A DNA stretch of 35,194 nucleotides from an uncultured Endomicrobiia bacterium (GTDB lineage: Bacteria > Elusimicrobiota > Endomicrobiia > DTEH01), in the NCBI GenBank assembly GCA_938074745.1, contig CALJEJ010000011.1:1-35194 (forward strand), in the 5' to 3' direction. Position 1 is the stretch's first letter; each line of letters begins with the position of its first letter. The position numbers and the translations under genes were made by a program. Shown piece by piece: positions 20,976-29,678 of this stretch. The notes beneath the pieces were generated by a model. It saw only the letters and a program-made list of their open reading frames with translations. It was not told where the DNA came from and ran no database searches.

Positions 20976-21257
20976 TTATTCTTCAGAAGGTTCTTTGGAA
21001 AATTTTTTTTCTAACTTTTCTTTTCCTTCTTCAATAATTGTCTTAACTTTTTTCGCTCCTTCAGAAATAAATTTTTTCCCTTCTTCAATAAAATCTTCGC
21101 CTTTGTCTTCAATTTCTTCTAAATATTTAACTAACTTTTTTCTTGTTTCTTTCCCTTCAGCAGGAGCAAACAGTATCCCTAAAATTGTACCAGTTACTAA
21201 TCCAACTAAAAATGCTAATAAAGTGCTACCTGAATTATGTTCGTTGCTCATACACAT
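20976..21257 (-). CDS. YtxH-like small membrane protein
   Basis: STLLAFLVGLVTGTILGILFAPAEGKETRKKL followed by a charged, amphipathic helix-like tail; typical YtxH (PF12732-like) layout; start may be ATG 21251. Confidence 0.85.
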   Translation of the reverse strand: MCMSNEHNSGSTLLAFLVGLVTGTILGILFAPAEGKETRKKLVKYLEEIEDKGEDFIEEGKKFISEGAKKVKTIIEEGKEKLEKKFSKEPSEE

Positions 21258-21538
21258 TATCCACCCCCTTTTTTAAATAAATTCTTTATTGCAGACACAA
21301 CATTGGGTATCGCAGTTATGACAGTTATTAACGGGGAAGAAATTGAGCTTGTCATCTTAGAAAATACTTCAGTTATATTGCCAACATTGTCCAATTGATG
21401 ACTAATTTTTTTTGTCACAATTTCTATTTCTTTCGCTGTTTGTCTTATTTGAATTAATGTAAGAATTAAATATACAACTAGTACCACGAAACTTACCAAA
21501 AATATGGTTATCACAAATACTATAAATGGATTGTTCAC
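21257..21538 (-). CDS. DUF948-like small membrane protein
   Basis: Single N-terminal TM then IRQTAKEIEIVTKKISHQLDNVGNITEVFSKMTSSISSP...; GTG start with AAGGAGG SD; overlaps YtxH, a common pairing. Confidence 0.75.
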   Translation of the reverse strand: MNNPFIVFVITIFLVSFVVLVVYLILTLIQIRQTAKEIEIVTKKISHQLDNVGNITEVFSKMTSSISSPLITVITAIPNVVSAIKNLFKKGGG

Positions 21539-21561
21539 AAAAATTTTACCTCCTTTTATAT

Positions 21562-21589
21562 ATTATAAAATTAATTCTTAACATTTCAA
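21562..21589 (-). promoter_or_regulatory. Candidate sigma70-type promoter for the DUF948-YtxH-tRNA-Phe unit (TTGAAA-N16-TATAAT)
   Basis: On the minus strand TTGAAA (21589-21584), 16 nt, TATAAT (21567-21562), followed by AAGGAGG at 21555-21549 and GTG 21538; AT-rich background limits confidence. Confidence 0.55.
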
Positions 21590-21616
21590 CAGGGACAAAA
21601 ATTTTATCTGTTATTA

Positions 21617-21708
21617 CGGAGGGAGAGGGATTTGAACCCCCGTCTCGGTATTTATAACCGAGAATCCCGTTTCGAGCGGGACCGTTTCAACCACTCACGC
21701 ATCCCTCC
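21617..21708 (-). tRNA. tRNA-Ser (anticodon CGA)
   Basis: Reverse complement GGAGGGATGCGTGAGTGGTTGAAACGGTCCCGCTCGAAACGGGATTCTCGGTTATAAATACCGAGACGGGGGTTCAAATCCCTCTCCCTCCG: acceptor pairing, anticodon loop CTCGAAA, long variable arm TCTCGGT...ACCGAGA; no encoded CCA. Confidence 0.95.
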
Positions 21709-21710
21709 TT

Positions 21711-23513
21711 TTAATATATCTTTTTCACTTCTGTAGTTGGGTAATAGTGTTTTATTATATTTACATAATTTTCTTTTTGTTCTGCAAGATTACAAACACC
21801 ACTTTGACACATACCAACACCGTGACCCCAACCTCCACCCCAAAAATAATAACATTTGGTGTTCTCATTATATTCTATAAAAAAAGATGTAGACCTCAGT
21901 GGACCATAAGGAACAATATTTCTTATCATATGTTCTTTAGTAAGGATTTTATTTTTGTTACTTCCACACAATTTAATTTTTGTAATATAACCGTTAGGCA
22001 AACGGGTTAATATTTCTATAGAATTTAGTTTACCTATTTTATATTTTTCATTAAGATATTTTGACAACATTTGTTGTTCAACTACACGGCACCATCTTGA
22101 AAATCCAGCATGAACAAATGTAGATTGTTTGCAATAAATATCCGGTGGAAATAAATACCAATAATAAAGATTTTGTATTTCATAAGTTTTTGTATTTATA
22201 ACTTCACAAACACTTGCAAGATATTCTTTGTAAACACCAAAAATCTCGCCTGAAGAAGTTATACCACCACAGTTCGCATGAAAAAATGGATGAACAAGTT
22301 TGTCATTATACACAACCACTTCTCCTATAGTGTCCTTTACTGCTTTTATTGTAGAAGTTGATTCAGATTTTACCCCGTCGTATACTTGACAATGTTGTCC
22401 CCAACATACGTCAAAATGTTTATGTACATTATTGTATTTTCTAAACAATGCAAGTGTTCTGGCTACAACTGCTTGTGTCTTTAACGCTTCCTCTGGTTTA
22501 TCTTTCCCAATTTCCTTTGTAACCACACTATAAAGATACTCTTCTAAAAACAATTTGTTAGTGACTATAATCTGGTCTTGGAATTGTTTTATTACAAGAA
22601 CTCCACGAAACTCTTTATTTATCGGAAATACTGATTTAAACCATTTGTATTCTTTAACTACAATTGTAGCGTTGTTTGATACAGGTTTTATTGTTATAAA
22701 CTTACTTTTTTTTCTATATTCTTTGTTAAGATAAGGAGAAATTATACAAATAGATTTTATTCTTTCACGATACACTACAGTCCATTCGTTTTCAGTCCCA
22801 CCTTCACATTCAAGTATTTTTTCATCTTTGTCATCCAATATTACAAATTTGTCACTTACGTAAAATTTTACTGCATCTATCCTTAAAATTTTTCCATTGT
22901 CTTTAGTAGAAATTCCTACTTGGATATAAGGGGTATTCAAAATTTCTGTAGTTGTCGTTATGGAAGAAAATTGAATCTGAAGTTGTGAAGGTTTTTGGTT
23001 AACGTAAGAAGATAAATATTCTAAAACAACTAAATCTTCTTTATCTGGTTTAAACCAAGAAAGAACGTTATAATGTCTATATGCTTCTTTATATCTTGCT
23101 AAATTATATAAATTTTTTGCAAGAAATTTTCGTGCTTCATGAAACTGTGAATCGTTCTTTATACAATGTTCAAACCATATTGTTGATTCTTCAAATTTTT
23201 TCTCATCAAAATATTTTTTACCTAATCTAAAGTTTACTAACTGGTTAATAGGATAAAATGGTTGTAACTGTTGTGCATATTGTAATGCAACAGAAAGTTC
23301 GTTTCTGTCCAGATAAAATTCAAACAAAATAAGATTTTTTACCACGTCCTCAGGATAGTCAAAAAAAGAGTTTTCTAACTGTTTAACAGTAGTAGTAGAA
23401 ATTTTTTTTTGTAAATACATTTTTCTTAAAAAAAGTATTTCCTGTTGCTTTTGTCCAAAAATGTTACAACAAGATATTATTAAAATCACTACAAATATTT
23501 TCAACCCTATCAT
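21711..23513 (-). CDS. SpoIID/LytB-domain protein with N-terminal signal and TPR-like repeat region
   Basis: Signal-like MIGLKIFVVILIISCCNIFG; TPR-like N-half; C-half VLVIKQFQDQIIVTNKLFLEEYLYSVVTKEIGKDKPEEALKTQAVVARTLAL, HCQVYDGVKSES, HANCGG, GGWGHGVGMCQSG = SpoIID domain (PF08486-like). Confidence 0.9.
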   Translation of the reverse strand: MIGLKIFVVILIISCCNIFGQKQQEILFLRKMYLQKKISTTTVKQLENSFFDYPEDVVKNLILFEFYLDRNELSVALQYAQQLQPFYPINQLVNFRLGKKYFDEKKFEESTIWFEHCIKNDSQFHEARKFLAKNLYNLARYKEAYRHYNVLSWFKPDKEDLVVLEYLSSYVNQKPSQLQIQFSSITTTTEILNTPYIQVGISTKDNGKILRIDAVKFYVSDKFVILDDKDEKILECEGGTENEWTVVYRERIKSICIISPYLNKEYRKKSKFITIKPVSNNATIVVKEYKWFKSVFPINKEFRGVLVIKQFQDQIIVTNKLFLEEYLYSVVTKEIGKDKPEEALKTQAVVARTLALFRKYNNVHKHFDVCWGQHCQVYDGVKSESTSTIKAVKDTIGEVVVYNDKLVHPFFHANCGGITSSGEIFGVYKEYLASVCEVINTKTYEIQNLYYWYLFPPDIYCKQSTFVHAGFSRWCRVVEQQMLSKYLNEKYKIGKLNSIEILTRLPNGYITKIKLCGSNKNKILTKEHMIRNIVPYGPLRSTSFFIEYNENTKCYYFWGGGWGHGVGMCQSGVCNLAEQKENYVNIIKHYYPTTEVKKIY

Positions 23514-24280
23514 TTTTCAACAAAAGCTACAATACGACATATAGAAGATTCGCCACCTACAAACTTCCACGGAAAAGCACCTATTATTAACCTTCTATTC
23601 AACACTCTATCAATATCTCCACCGAGATTTTCCGCATGGATAATATTTAATGGGAAAAGTTGTGTATGCATTAATTGATAGTGTTCGTAAGGGAAGATTT
23701 GTTGTAAAGTTTTATTGTATTTTTTGATAAAATATTCTTCACACTCTTTTGCAAGTTCCGGCATCCAATCACGAATTTTTGTATTCATAGGATGGTCTGC
23801 TGAACCACAATCTACTCCTATCCATTTGAACTTCATTTTTTTACACCATTCAGCAAATTCCATAGTAGGTCCGGGATGTTTACACATATATCGTACTTCA
23901 TCTGCCTGAGGTTGATCCCAAGAATAATGATGGTATCCAGTATGAATTATTAAAATATCACCCGGTTTAATCTCTGCTCTTGAAATTAAATCTTCAGAAG
24001 TATAAATTCCGTAATCTTCTGCAATATCACTGATATCAACTATTACACCTTCTGAGACAAGTTCTTCTAACGGTATAGAAGCTATATCTCTACCATGAGT
24101 ACAAAAATGTAATGCTCCATCTAAATGTGTCCCAACATGGTTAGAAGTGGTTATTAACTGACCATTGGCTCCGTTGGGAACCAACCGTTTAAAAAATTTC
24201 ACTTGTAACGGTTCATACGTAGGCCAAGCTGGTGTCTGTGTTGATAATGGTTGAGTTAAATCTATAAGTTCAAATTTCAT
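23510..24280 (-). CDS. Cyclase-family (PF04199-like) metal-dependent hydrolase
   Basis: DLTQPLSTQTPAWPTYEPL; metal-motif SNHVGTHLDGALHF; GDILIIHTGY; GVDCGSADHPMNT; SD AAAGGAGG upstream; ATGA overlap with the spoIID-like ORF. Confidence 0.88.
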   Translation of the reverse strand: MKFELIDLTQPLSTQTPAWPTYEPLQVKFFKRLVPNGANGQLITTSNHVGTHLDGALHFCTHGRDIASIPLEELVSEGVIVDISDIAEDYGIYTSEDLISRAEIKPGDILIIHTGYHHYSWDQPQADEVRYMCKHPGPTMEFAEWCKKMKFKWIGVDCGSADHPMNTKIRDWMPELAKECEEYFIKKYNKTLQQIFPYEHYQLMHTQLFPLNIIHAENLGGDIDRVLNRRLIIGAFPWKFVGGESSICRIVAFVEK

Positions 24281-24296
24281 TTCTCTAGCCTCCTTT

Positions 24297-26795
24297 TTAC
24301 ATAACTTCTAAAATTTTTCCTCTAAAAGTTTCTATATACAAATTTTCTCTTGTTATATCCAAATACCAGACATTTTCTTGCGAAATATTAAATATTTCTC
24401 TAATCACAACTTCAGGTTTCAACGTTTTATTCGGAGCAAATCTTAACATTAGACGGACTTTGTTCGGTGATAAAATCTCTATTGTTTTTACTATCTCACG
24501 AAGGTCAATTTTATCAATTTTGTCTTTTTTATGTTTTTCAAAAACATATTTATCTAAACTTAAAAATTTCTGTAATGTTTGTAGGTCAAAGATGTCTTCA
24601 GAAGAGGTAATATAATATTCTGCTAAATTTATGCTACTTTCTAAAGATGGAATATCTTTTAATCCGCAATAAAATTTTTTTACCTCAAGTAAGGAAAAAC
24701 CAACAGGTAATTTCTCGTTAACCCTTTTTTTTACAATATCTAAAGGAACATTTTCATACAACTCTACATCTACAAATTCTGATTTACTTTCATGACCGAC
24801 AGAAATTGGTGGACCAAACGACATTTTTATCTGTGGACTAAACCCTGAAGTATAACACAAAGGTAACCTACTCATTCTTAGAGTTCGTCTAAAAATTTCT
24901 ATCTGGTCAAGATGTGACAAAAATTTTGCAGTATTATACCTTGCAAACTTTAGTCTTAAAACGACCAGTGAATTTTTTTGTTGTGTTAAAATTTGGTTTT
25001 GTAAAGTTATAACTTTTTTTGTGAAACTATGCTTAGTATCTTCAATATTAAGATAAAAAACTTTGTTTGTAGAAAAGTCATTTTTAGAAATTTCAACAGA
25101 ATCAACAAATTTTTTATAAAGATATTTTTTGTCATATCCATATTTTACCACATCCCAGGGATATCGTGTGGTTTCGTCTGTTTGTGTATATACATACTCT
25201 TCAAGATTTATACCCATTTTTTTAATATTTCTTAACCAAATATCAGGATTAAAATATTCGTCCCAAGCGTCAAACCGTGCACCTTCGTTCCAGACGGATT
25301 CTATTAAATTACCGATTTTTTTATCACCACGAGAAATAAGTGCTTCTATTAAAGAACTAAACAAATTAGTTTTGCGCAAATTATTCTTTAAATATTTTTT
25401 TAATATTGACATCTTGTTAATTAATTCCTCATAAGATTCCATCTTGGCAAATTGAAATGGTGTATGAGGTTTTGGGACAAACGGTGTTACCGTAACATTA
25501 AACTCCATACCAGGCAATAACTTCTTTAATGTTTTTATCATTAAACCTATGGATTCTACATCAGAAATTGTTTCCGTAGGAATTCCTATCATAAAATATA
25601 ACTTAATTTTTCTAATTCCATATTTGTAAAGTAACAACAATTTTTCATAAATTGTTCTGTCAAAAACAAATTTATTTATTACCCTGCGTAACCGTTCAGT
25701 TGCTGCTTCTGGTGCAACAGTTATTGCTACTTTTTTAAAAGAAGCAAGTTCTGATATAAGAACTTCAGTAATATCATCAATTCTTAACGATGGTAATGAA
25801 ATAGAAATCATATCATTACAAAACTTTTCTTTTGTTAATTTTATAAGTTCAACAAGTTTAGGATAATTTGTCACACAAAATCCACTAAATGTAACTTCGT
25901 TATATCCTGTAGAAAGAATACCATCGTGAACCAAATCTATTACAGTGGAAAACTCGCGCATACGTAACGGTCGATAAATATATCCTGCTTGACAAAAATT
26001 GCAGTTGTAACCACAACCACGAGTAAGTTCTATGTTTAGTCGTTGATGTATTATTCGTATATTAGGAACTGTTGGAAATCTTGGATAAAAACTGTTATTT
26101 ATATCAACTTTCTGAGGATAAACTGGTTTGTCAGTATTCAACATAGGAACATATGTCATATCTAAATTATTAATTTCATTTAATAACAAAAATTTTAGTT
26201 GTTCTTCTGATACTTTTTTTTCAGTTGTTAATTTAAACTTATATTTTTTTACGATATCTATAATAGATAAAATTGAATCTTCTGCTTCACCTAAAACAAA
26301 AAAGTCTATATAGTCGCTTAACACTGCAGGGTTACAACTACACGGCCCACCTGCTATTATTAACGGAAACAATTTTTTCCGTTGGACAGATTTAAAAGGA
26401 ATTTTTGCCAAATGTAAAATAGTAAAAATGTTTGTATAACAAAGTTCACTTTGTAACGAAAATCCTATAATATCAAACTCGTTTAATGGTGTATGCGACT
26501 CTAAAGAAAATAAACGTTCGTTTTCCTTTAACAACAGTTTTTCTAAATCAGGTTCTACAGCAAATACTCGTTCACATAAAATATCGTCAAAACTGTTCAA
26601 CAACTTGTACAAAATTTCTATTCCTAAATTTGACATACCAACAACATATTTGTCTGGGTAACAAAGACATACTTTTATTACATTATTACGGTATTTTTTG
26701 TTCAACACTGAGAAATGTTCAGAATTCCATTCAGAATTTGTATATTGTGCTGGAGTGGTTGATTGTTTTAACAAATACTCTAAATTTCTTTTCAT
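24297..26795 (-). CDS. Radical SAM protein of the TIGR03960-type fused to a C-terminal TIGR03936/DUF2344-type domain (uncharacterised)
   Basis: N-terminal B12-binding-like region (YPDKYVVGMSNLGIEILYKLLN, PLIIAGGPCSCNPAVLSDYIDFFVLGEAEDS); IELTRGCGYNCNFCQAGYIYRPLRMRE (CxxxCxxC); C-terminal LRLKFARYNTAKFLSHLDQIEIFRRTLRMSRLPLCYTSGFSPQIKMSFGPPISVGHESKSEFVDVEL. Confidence 0.92.
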   Translation of the reverse strand: MKRNLEYLLKQSTTPAQYTNSEWNSEHFSVLNKKYRNNVIKVCLCYPDKYVVGMSNLGIEILYKLLNSFDDILCERVFAVEPDLEKLLLKENERLFSLESHTPLNEFDIIGFSLQSELCYTNIFTILHLAKIPFKSVQRKKLFPLIIAGGPCSCNPAVLSDYIDFFVLGEAEDSILSIIDIVKKYKFKLTTEKKVSEEQLKFLLLNEINNLDMTYVPMLNTDKPVYPQKVDINNSFYPRFPTVPNIRIIHQRLNIELTRGCGYNCNFCQAGYIYRPLRMREFSTVIDLVHDGILSTGYNEVTFSGFCVTNYPKLVELIKLTKEKFCNDMISISLPSLRIDDITEVLISELASFKKVAITVAPEAATERLRRVINKFVFDRTIYEKLLLLYKYGIRKIKLYFMIGIPTETISDVESIGLMIKTLKKLLPGMEFNVTVTPFVPKPHTPFQFAKMESYEELINKMSILKKYLKNNLRKTNLFSSLIEALISRGDKKIGNLIESVWNEGARFDAWDEYFNPDIWLRNIKKMGINLEEYVYTQTDETTRYPWDVVKYGYDKKYLYKKFVDSVEISKNDFSTNKVFYLNIEDTKHSFTKKVITLQNQILTQQKNSLVVLRLKFARYNTAKFLSHLDQIEIFRRTLRMSRLPLCYTSGFSPQIKMSFGPPISVGHESKSEFVDVELYENVPLDIVKKRVNEKLPVGFSLLEVKKFYCGLKDIPSLESSINLAEYYITSSEDIFDLQTLQKFLSLDKYVFEKHKKDKIDKIDLREIVKTIEILSPNKVRLMLRFAPNKTLKPEVVIREIFNISQENVWYLDITRENLYIETFRGKILEVM

Positions 26796-26831
26796 ATTTT
26801 TAAAAAGTTGTTTTAAATTGACAATTCGTAA

Positions 26832-26860
26832 ATTTTACAAAAAAATTATTTATAATTCAA
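26832..26860 (-). promoter_or_regulatory. Candidate promoter for the rSAM-cyclase-SpoIID operon (TTGAAT-N17-TAAAAT)
   Basis: On the minus strand TTGAAT (26860-26855), 17 nt, TAAAAT (26837-26832), upstream of ATG 26795; very AT-rich region. Confidence 0.4.
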
Positions 26861-26882
26861 TAAAAATAACTTCTTAATGATA

Positions 26883-26912
26883 TTGACAAAGGTTTTATAA
26901 ATATCGTATTAT
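26883..26912 (+). promoter_or_regulatory. Candidate sigma70-type promoter for tRNA-Thr (TTGACA-N18-TATTAT)
   Basis: Perfect -35 TTGACA at 26883-26888, 18 nt spacer, TATTAT at 26907-26912, predicted start a few nt before the tRNA 5' end at 26924. Confidence 0.7.
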
Positions 26913-26923
26913 AAACTAAAATT

Positions 26924-26995
26924 GCCGATGTAGCTCAATGGCAGAGCAATCGCTTCGTAAGCGATAGGTTGGTGGTTCGAATCCACTCATCGGCT
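26924..26995 (+). tRNA. tRNA-Thr (anticodon CGT)
   Basis: GCCGATG/CATCGGC acceptor, D-arm GCTCAATGGCAGAGC, anticodon stem-loop ATCGC-TTCGTAA-GCGAT, T-loop GGTTCGAATCC; discriminator T; no encoded CCA. Confidence 0.95.
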
Positions 26996-27020
26996 AAAAT
27001 TCAGTTTTTAACAAAAATTC

Positions 27021-29678
27021 ATGATAGTATCAAATCCACAATATCAAAATAACAAAATTATAAAAGAGCAAACAAACAGTTATATATTTTATCTGTGTGA
27101 TAATCTAATAAAATACGGCCTTCCTATACTATACCTACTCATTGCAGTAATGTTTTATCTGCGAACTTATGATTCTTGCCAAATAAAAATTACATTGATA
27201 CAAATTGGTGGGACATTGTTAATTCTTTTGTGGCTACTTAAAATTTTGGAAAATCCAACTGAAGAAATAAAATTTTACTATTCCAATTTGAGTATTGTGT
27301 TACCTATTATACTGTTCCTTATCTCGGGAATAAATTCACATCTTGTAATGTCTTCAATGAAAAAAGCTTCAGGTATGGAACTTATCCGTCGGGTTATTTA
27401 TATGGGAATAAGTTTGTTAGTAATCCGTGAGTTTAACAGTGTAGAAAAATTTTCACGATTGTTAAGATGGTTATATGTCGCAGTATTCATTTCTACTTTT
27501 TATGGATTAATACAATTTCTGGATATAAAATTTTTCTTACCCAATCCTGAACCTGGTATTGACCCGTTTATATGGCGACAAGCGTTCGGGACACGCGTGT
27601 TTTCTACGTTTGGAAATCCAAACTTTTACGGCGACTTTCTTGTTGTGATGGGCCCTATAGTGTTGGCAATGTTTATGAAAACAAAAAATTCTTTACTTTT
27701 AATTTTGTGGTTAATGATATCCTTTAATGCATACGTCACATATTCAAAAGGTACTTGGATAGGATACGCTGCAGGATTTGTTTATTTTTGGCTATTATAT
27801 CTAACTTACTTTACCCATTTTAAAACTGTAAATATTAAAAAATATGTATTTGTCAGTATTATTCTGATTGTTTTAATAACCACCTTAGGAGTGTATTACC
27901 AACTAACTCAAAGACGACACTCAGCAAAGTTTAGAATATACACTTGGACTTCTTGTTGGGAAATGATAAACGTCTCACCAATATTGGGAAATGGAATAGG
28001 GACTTTTTATGTCACATACCCTGCATGGAGACGACCTCAAATATTCTATATAGAAGGCAAACATAATACTGAATCTGACCATCCAGAAAATGAGTATTTA
28101 GAAGTATGGTATGACGAAGGTATGATAGGTATAGGGATATTTTTGTGGTTAATATCAACTTTTACATTTTCAGGAATAGCTGCATTAAAAAAATTTAGCT
28201 TACCAACAATGGTCACTGACAAAAAAGGGAAAATTAAAGAAGTTTCCGAAGATATCCGTGCATACATTATGTTAGGATTGCTGTCTGGATTTTGGGCTAC
28301 TTTAACACATAATTTTGTTTGTGTCTCATTACGATTTGTTTCTTCGGGCGTATTTTTGTGGCTTTTAGTAGGTCTTATTGGCGCATTAGTTGTTAACAAT
28401 CCATTACCTGTGTTTTCTAAAGAAAAAAATGTGATTTCTGCATTTACTGGAATTTTTGTATTTTCTTTATTCTGGCTATTTAATTTTTTATGGTGGAAAA
28501 TGGTAAGTAATGTTGCAATTACTGTAGTTGCCTGTTTGTTTATAATAGGACTGATACTTGAATCAGGTAAAATCCCATTTTCGGAATTTAAACATGAATT
28601 ATCTTTAAAGGAAAAATTTAACAATGTATGGAAATATTTTATCAGCGTAGTTCAACTGAGTTTAATTTTTATTGCAGGATATTTGTTTACGGTTTTTAGA
28701 GGATATTTTATAGGTGATATACATCATAACATTGCCATATTTTATTCAAAACAAGGTAACTGGTCTGAAGCATTGACAAATTACAATATAGTAGCAAAAC
28801 ACAATCCAGGGTTTATAATGTGCCACTATTTTATGGGTAATGTATTCAATGATAGATGGTTGTTAAACCGTGAATTTCATCCCGAATGGGGAGATAAAGA
28901 AACAGATCTACCATGGAGTGAGATAGATTTAGGCAAAAAAGGAAGAGTAGATCCTGAACGCTCAATTGCAAAATACGAAGATGTTTGGAAACTAGCACCA
29001 AATTATGTCCAAAGCCATCATCAAGCAGGTGTGGTATATTTAAAATTAGGTGCGTATTTTAAAAATTTGGGTAATGTTGAAAAAGCAAATTATTATTGGA
29101 ACAAAGCATTAGAATGTTTTTGGAAATATCATAAAATAGATCCTATATTCCACGTAAACTACCAAAGAATGGCATGGATTTATCTTCAAATGGGGAATAT
29201 AGAAATGGCAGAAAAAGTATATAAAGCTCATATTTATGTCCAGTGGTTGTGTAATAATGTAGAGGATGTGATAAATCCTAAAAAAATTCGTAGCGAAGAA
29301 GAAAAACGTGAATATGAAGAACTTAAAAAACAATTTGAAGAAGAAACTCAATGGAACTGTTGTGAGTACCATAAAAGAGAACATTACCTGTTTTCAAAAG
29401 AGGACTGGGTGGGACCTGAATATCAAGAACGTAGAGCACAATATTCAGAAACATATTTACAACTTGGTAATTTATATTATGTGAGGAAAGATTTTGCTAA
29501 CGCTGAAAAATTCTATCTTCGTGCTGTAAAAAGATATAAAGATAATTTACAAGCATGGAAAAACTTGATTGTGTTGTACAAAGAAACTAATCAACAAGAA
29601 AAACTTAATAATATTATAAAATGGTATCAACAACTCTTCCCACAAGATATAAACTTGTCTAAATTAACCGGGATATGA
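27021..29678 (+). CDS. O-antigen ligase/Wzy_C-like multi-TM protein with C-terminal TPR region (paralog 1)
   Basis: Many TM segments; STFGNPNFYGDFLVVMGPI; HPENEYLEVWYDEGMIGIGIFLWL (Wzy_C-like); C-terminal TPR-like repeats (NIAIFYSKQGNWSEALTNYNIVAKHNPG; TYLQLGNLYYVRKDFANAEKFYLRAVKRY). Confidence 0.85.
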   Translation: MIVSNPQYQNNKIIKEQTNSYIFYLCDNLIKYGLPILYLLIAVMFYLRTYDSCQIKITLIQIGGTLLILLWLLKILENPTEEIKFYYSNLSIVLPIILFLISGINSHLVMSSMKKASGMELIRRVIYMGISLLVIREFNSVEKFSRLLRWLYVAVFISTFYGLIQFLDIKFFLPNPEPGIDPFIWRQAFGTRVFSTFGNPNFYGDFLVVMGPIVLAMFMKTKNSLLLILWLMISFNAYVTYSKGTWIGYAAGFVYFWLLYLTYFTHFKTVNIKKYVFVSIILIVLITTLGVYYQLTQRRHSAKFRIYTWTSCWEMINVSPILGNGIGTFYVTYPAWRRPQIFYIEGKHNTESDHPENEYLEVWYDEGMIGIGIFLWLISTFTFSGIAALKKFSLPTMVTDKKGKIKEVSEDIRAYIMLGLLSGFWATLTHNFVCVSLRFVSSGVFLWLLVGLIGALVVNNPLPVFSKEKNVISAFTGIFVFSLFWLFNFLWWKMVSNVAITVVACLFIIGLILESGKIPFSEFKHELSLKEKFNNVWKYFISVVQLSLIFIAGYLFTVFRGYFIGDIHHNIAIFYSKQGNWSEALTNYNIVAKHNPGFIMCHYFMGNVFNDRWLLNREFHPEWGDKETDLPWSEIDLGKKGRVDPERSIAKYEDVWKLAPNYVQSHHQAGVVYLKLGAYFKNLGNVEKANYYWNKALECFWKYHKIDPIFHVNYQRMAWIYLQMGNIEMAEKVYKAHIYVQWLCNNVEDVINPKKIRSEEEKREYEELKKQFEEETQWNCCEYHKREHYLFSKEDWVGPEYQERRAQYSETYLQLGNLYYVRKDFANAEKFYLRAVKRYKDNLQAWKNLIVLYKETNQQEKLNNIIKWYQQLFPQDINLSKLTGI

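Noticed and set aside
20896-21276. 126-aa plus-strand ORF MPRERIELPTLGFSDRRSTTELPRH...
   Set aside because: Its N-terminus is the antisense translation of tRNA-Phe, a common spurious annotation, and the rest is antisense to YtxH.
25029-25434. Overlapping plus-strand ORFs (68 and 101 aa)
   Set aside because: Antisense to the rSAM fusion gene; composition typical of reverse-frame translation of an AT-rich gene.
28046-28624. 192-aa minus-strand ORF
   Set aside because: Antisense to the first Wzy-like gene, which has clear TM and motif support; no domain recognised.
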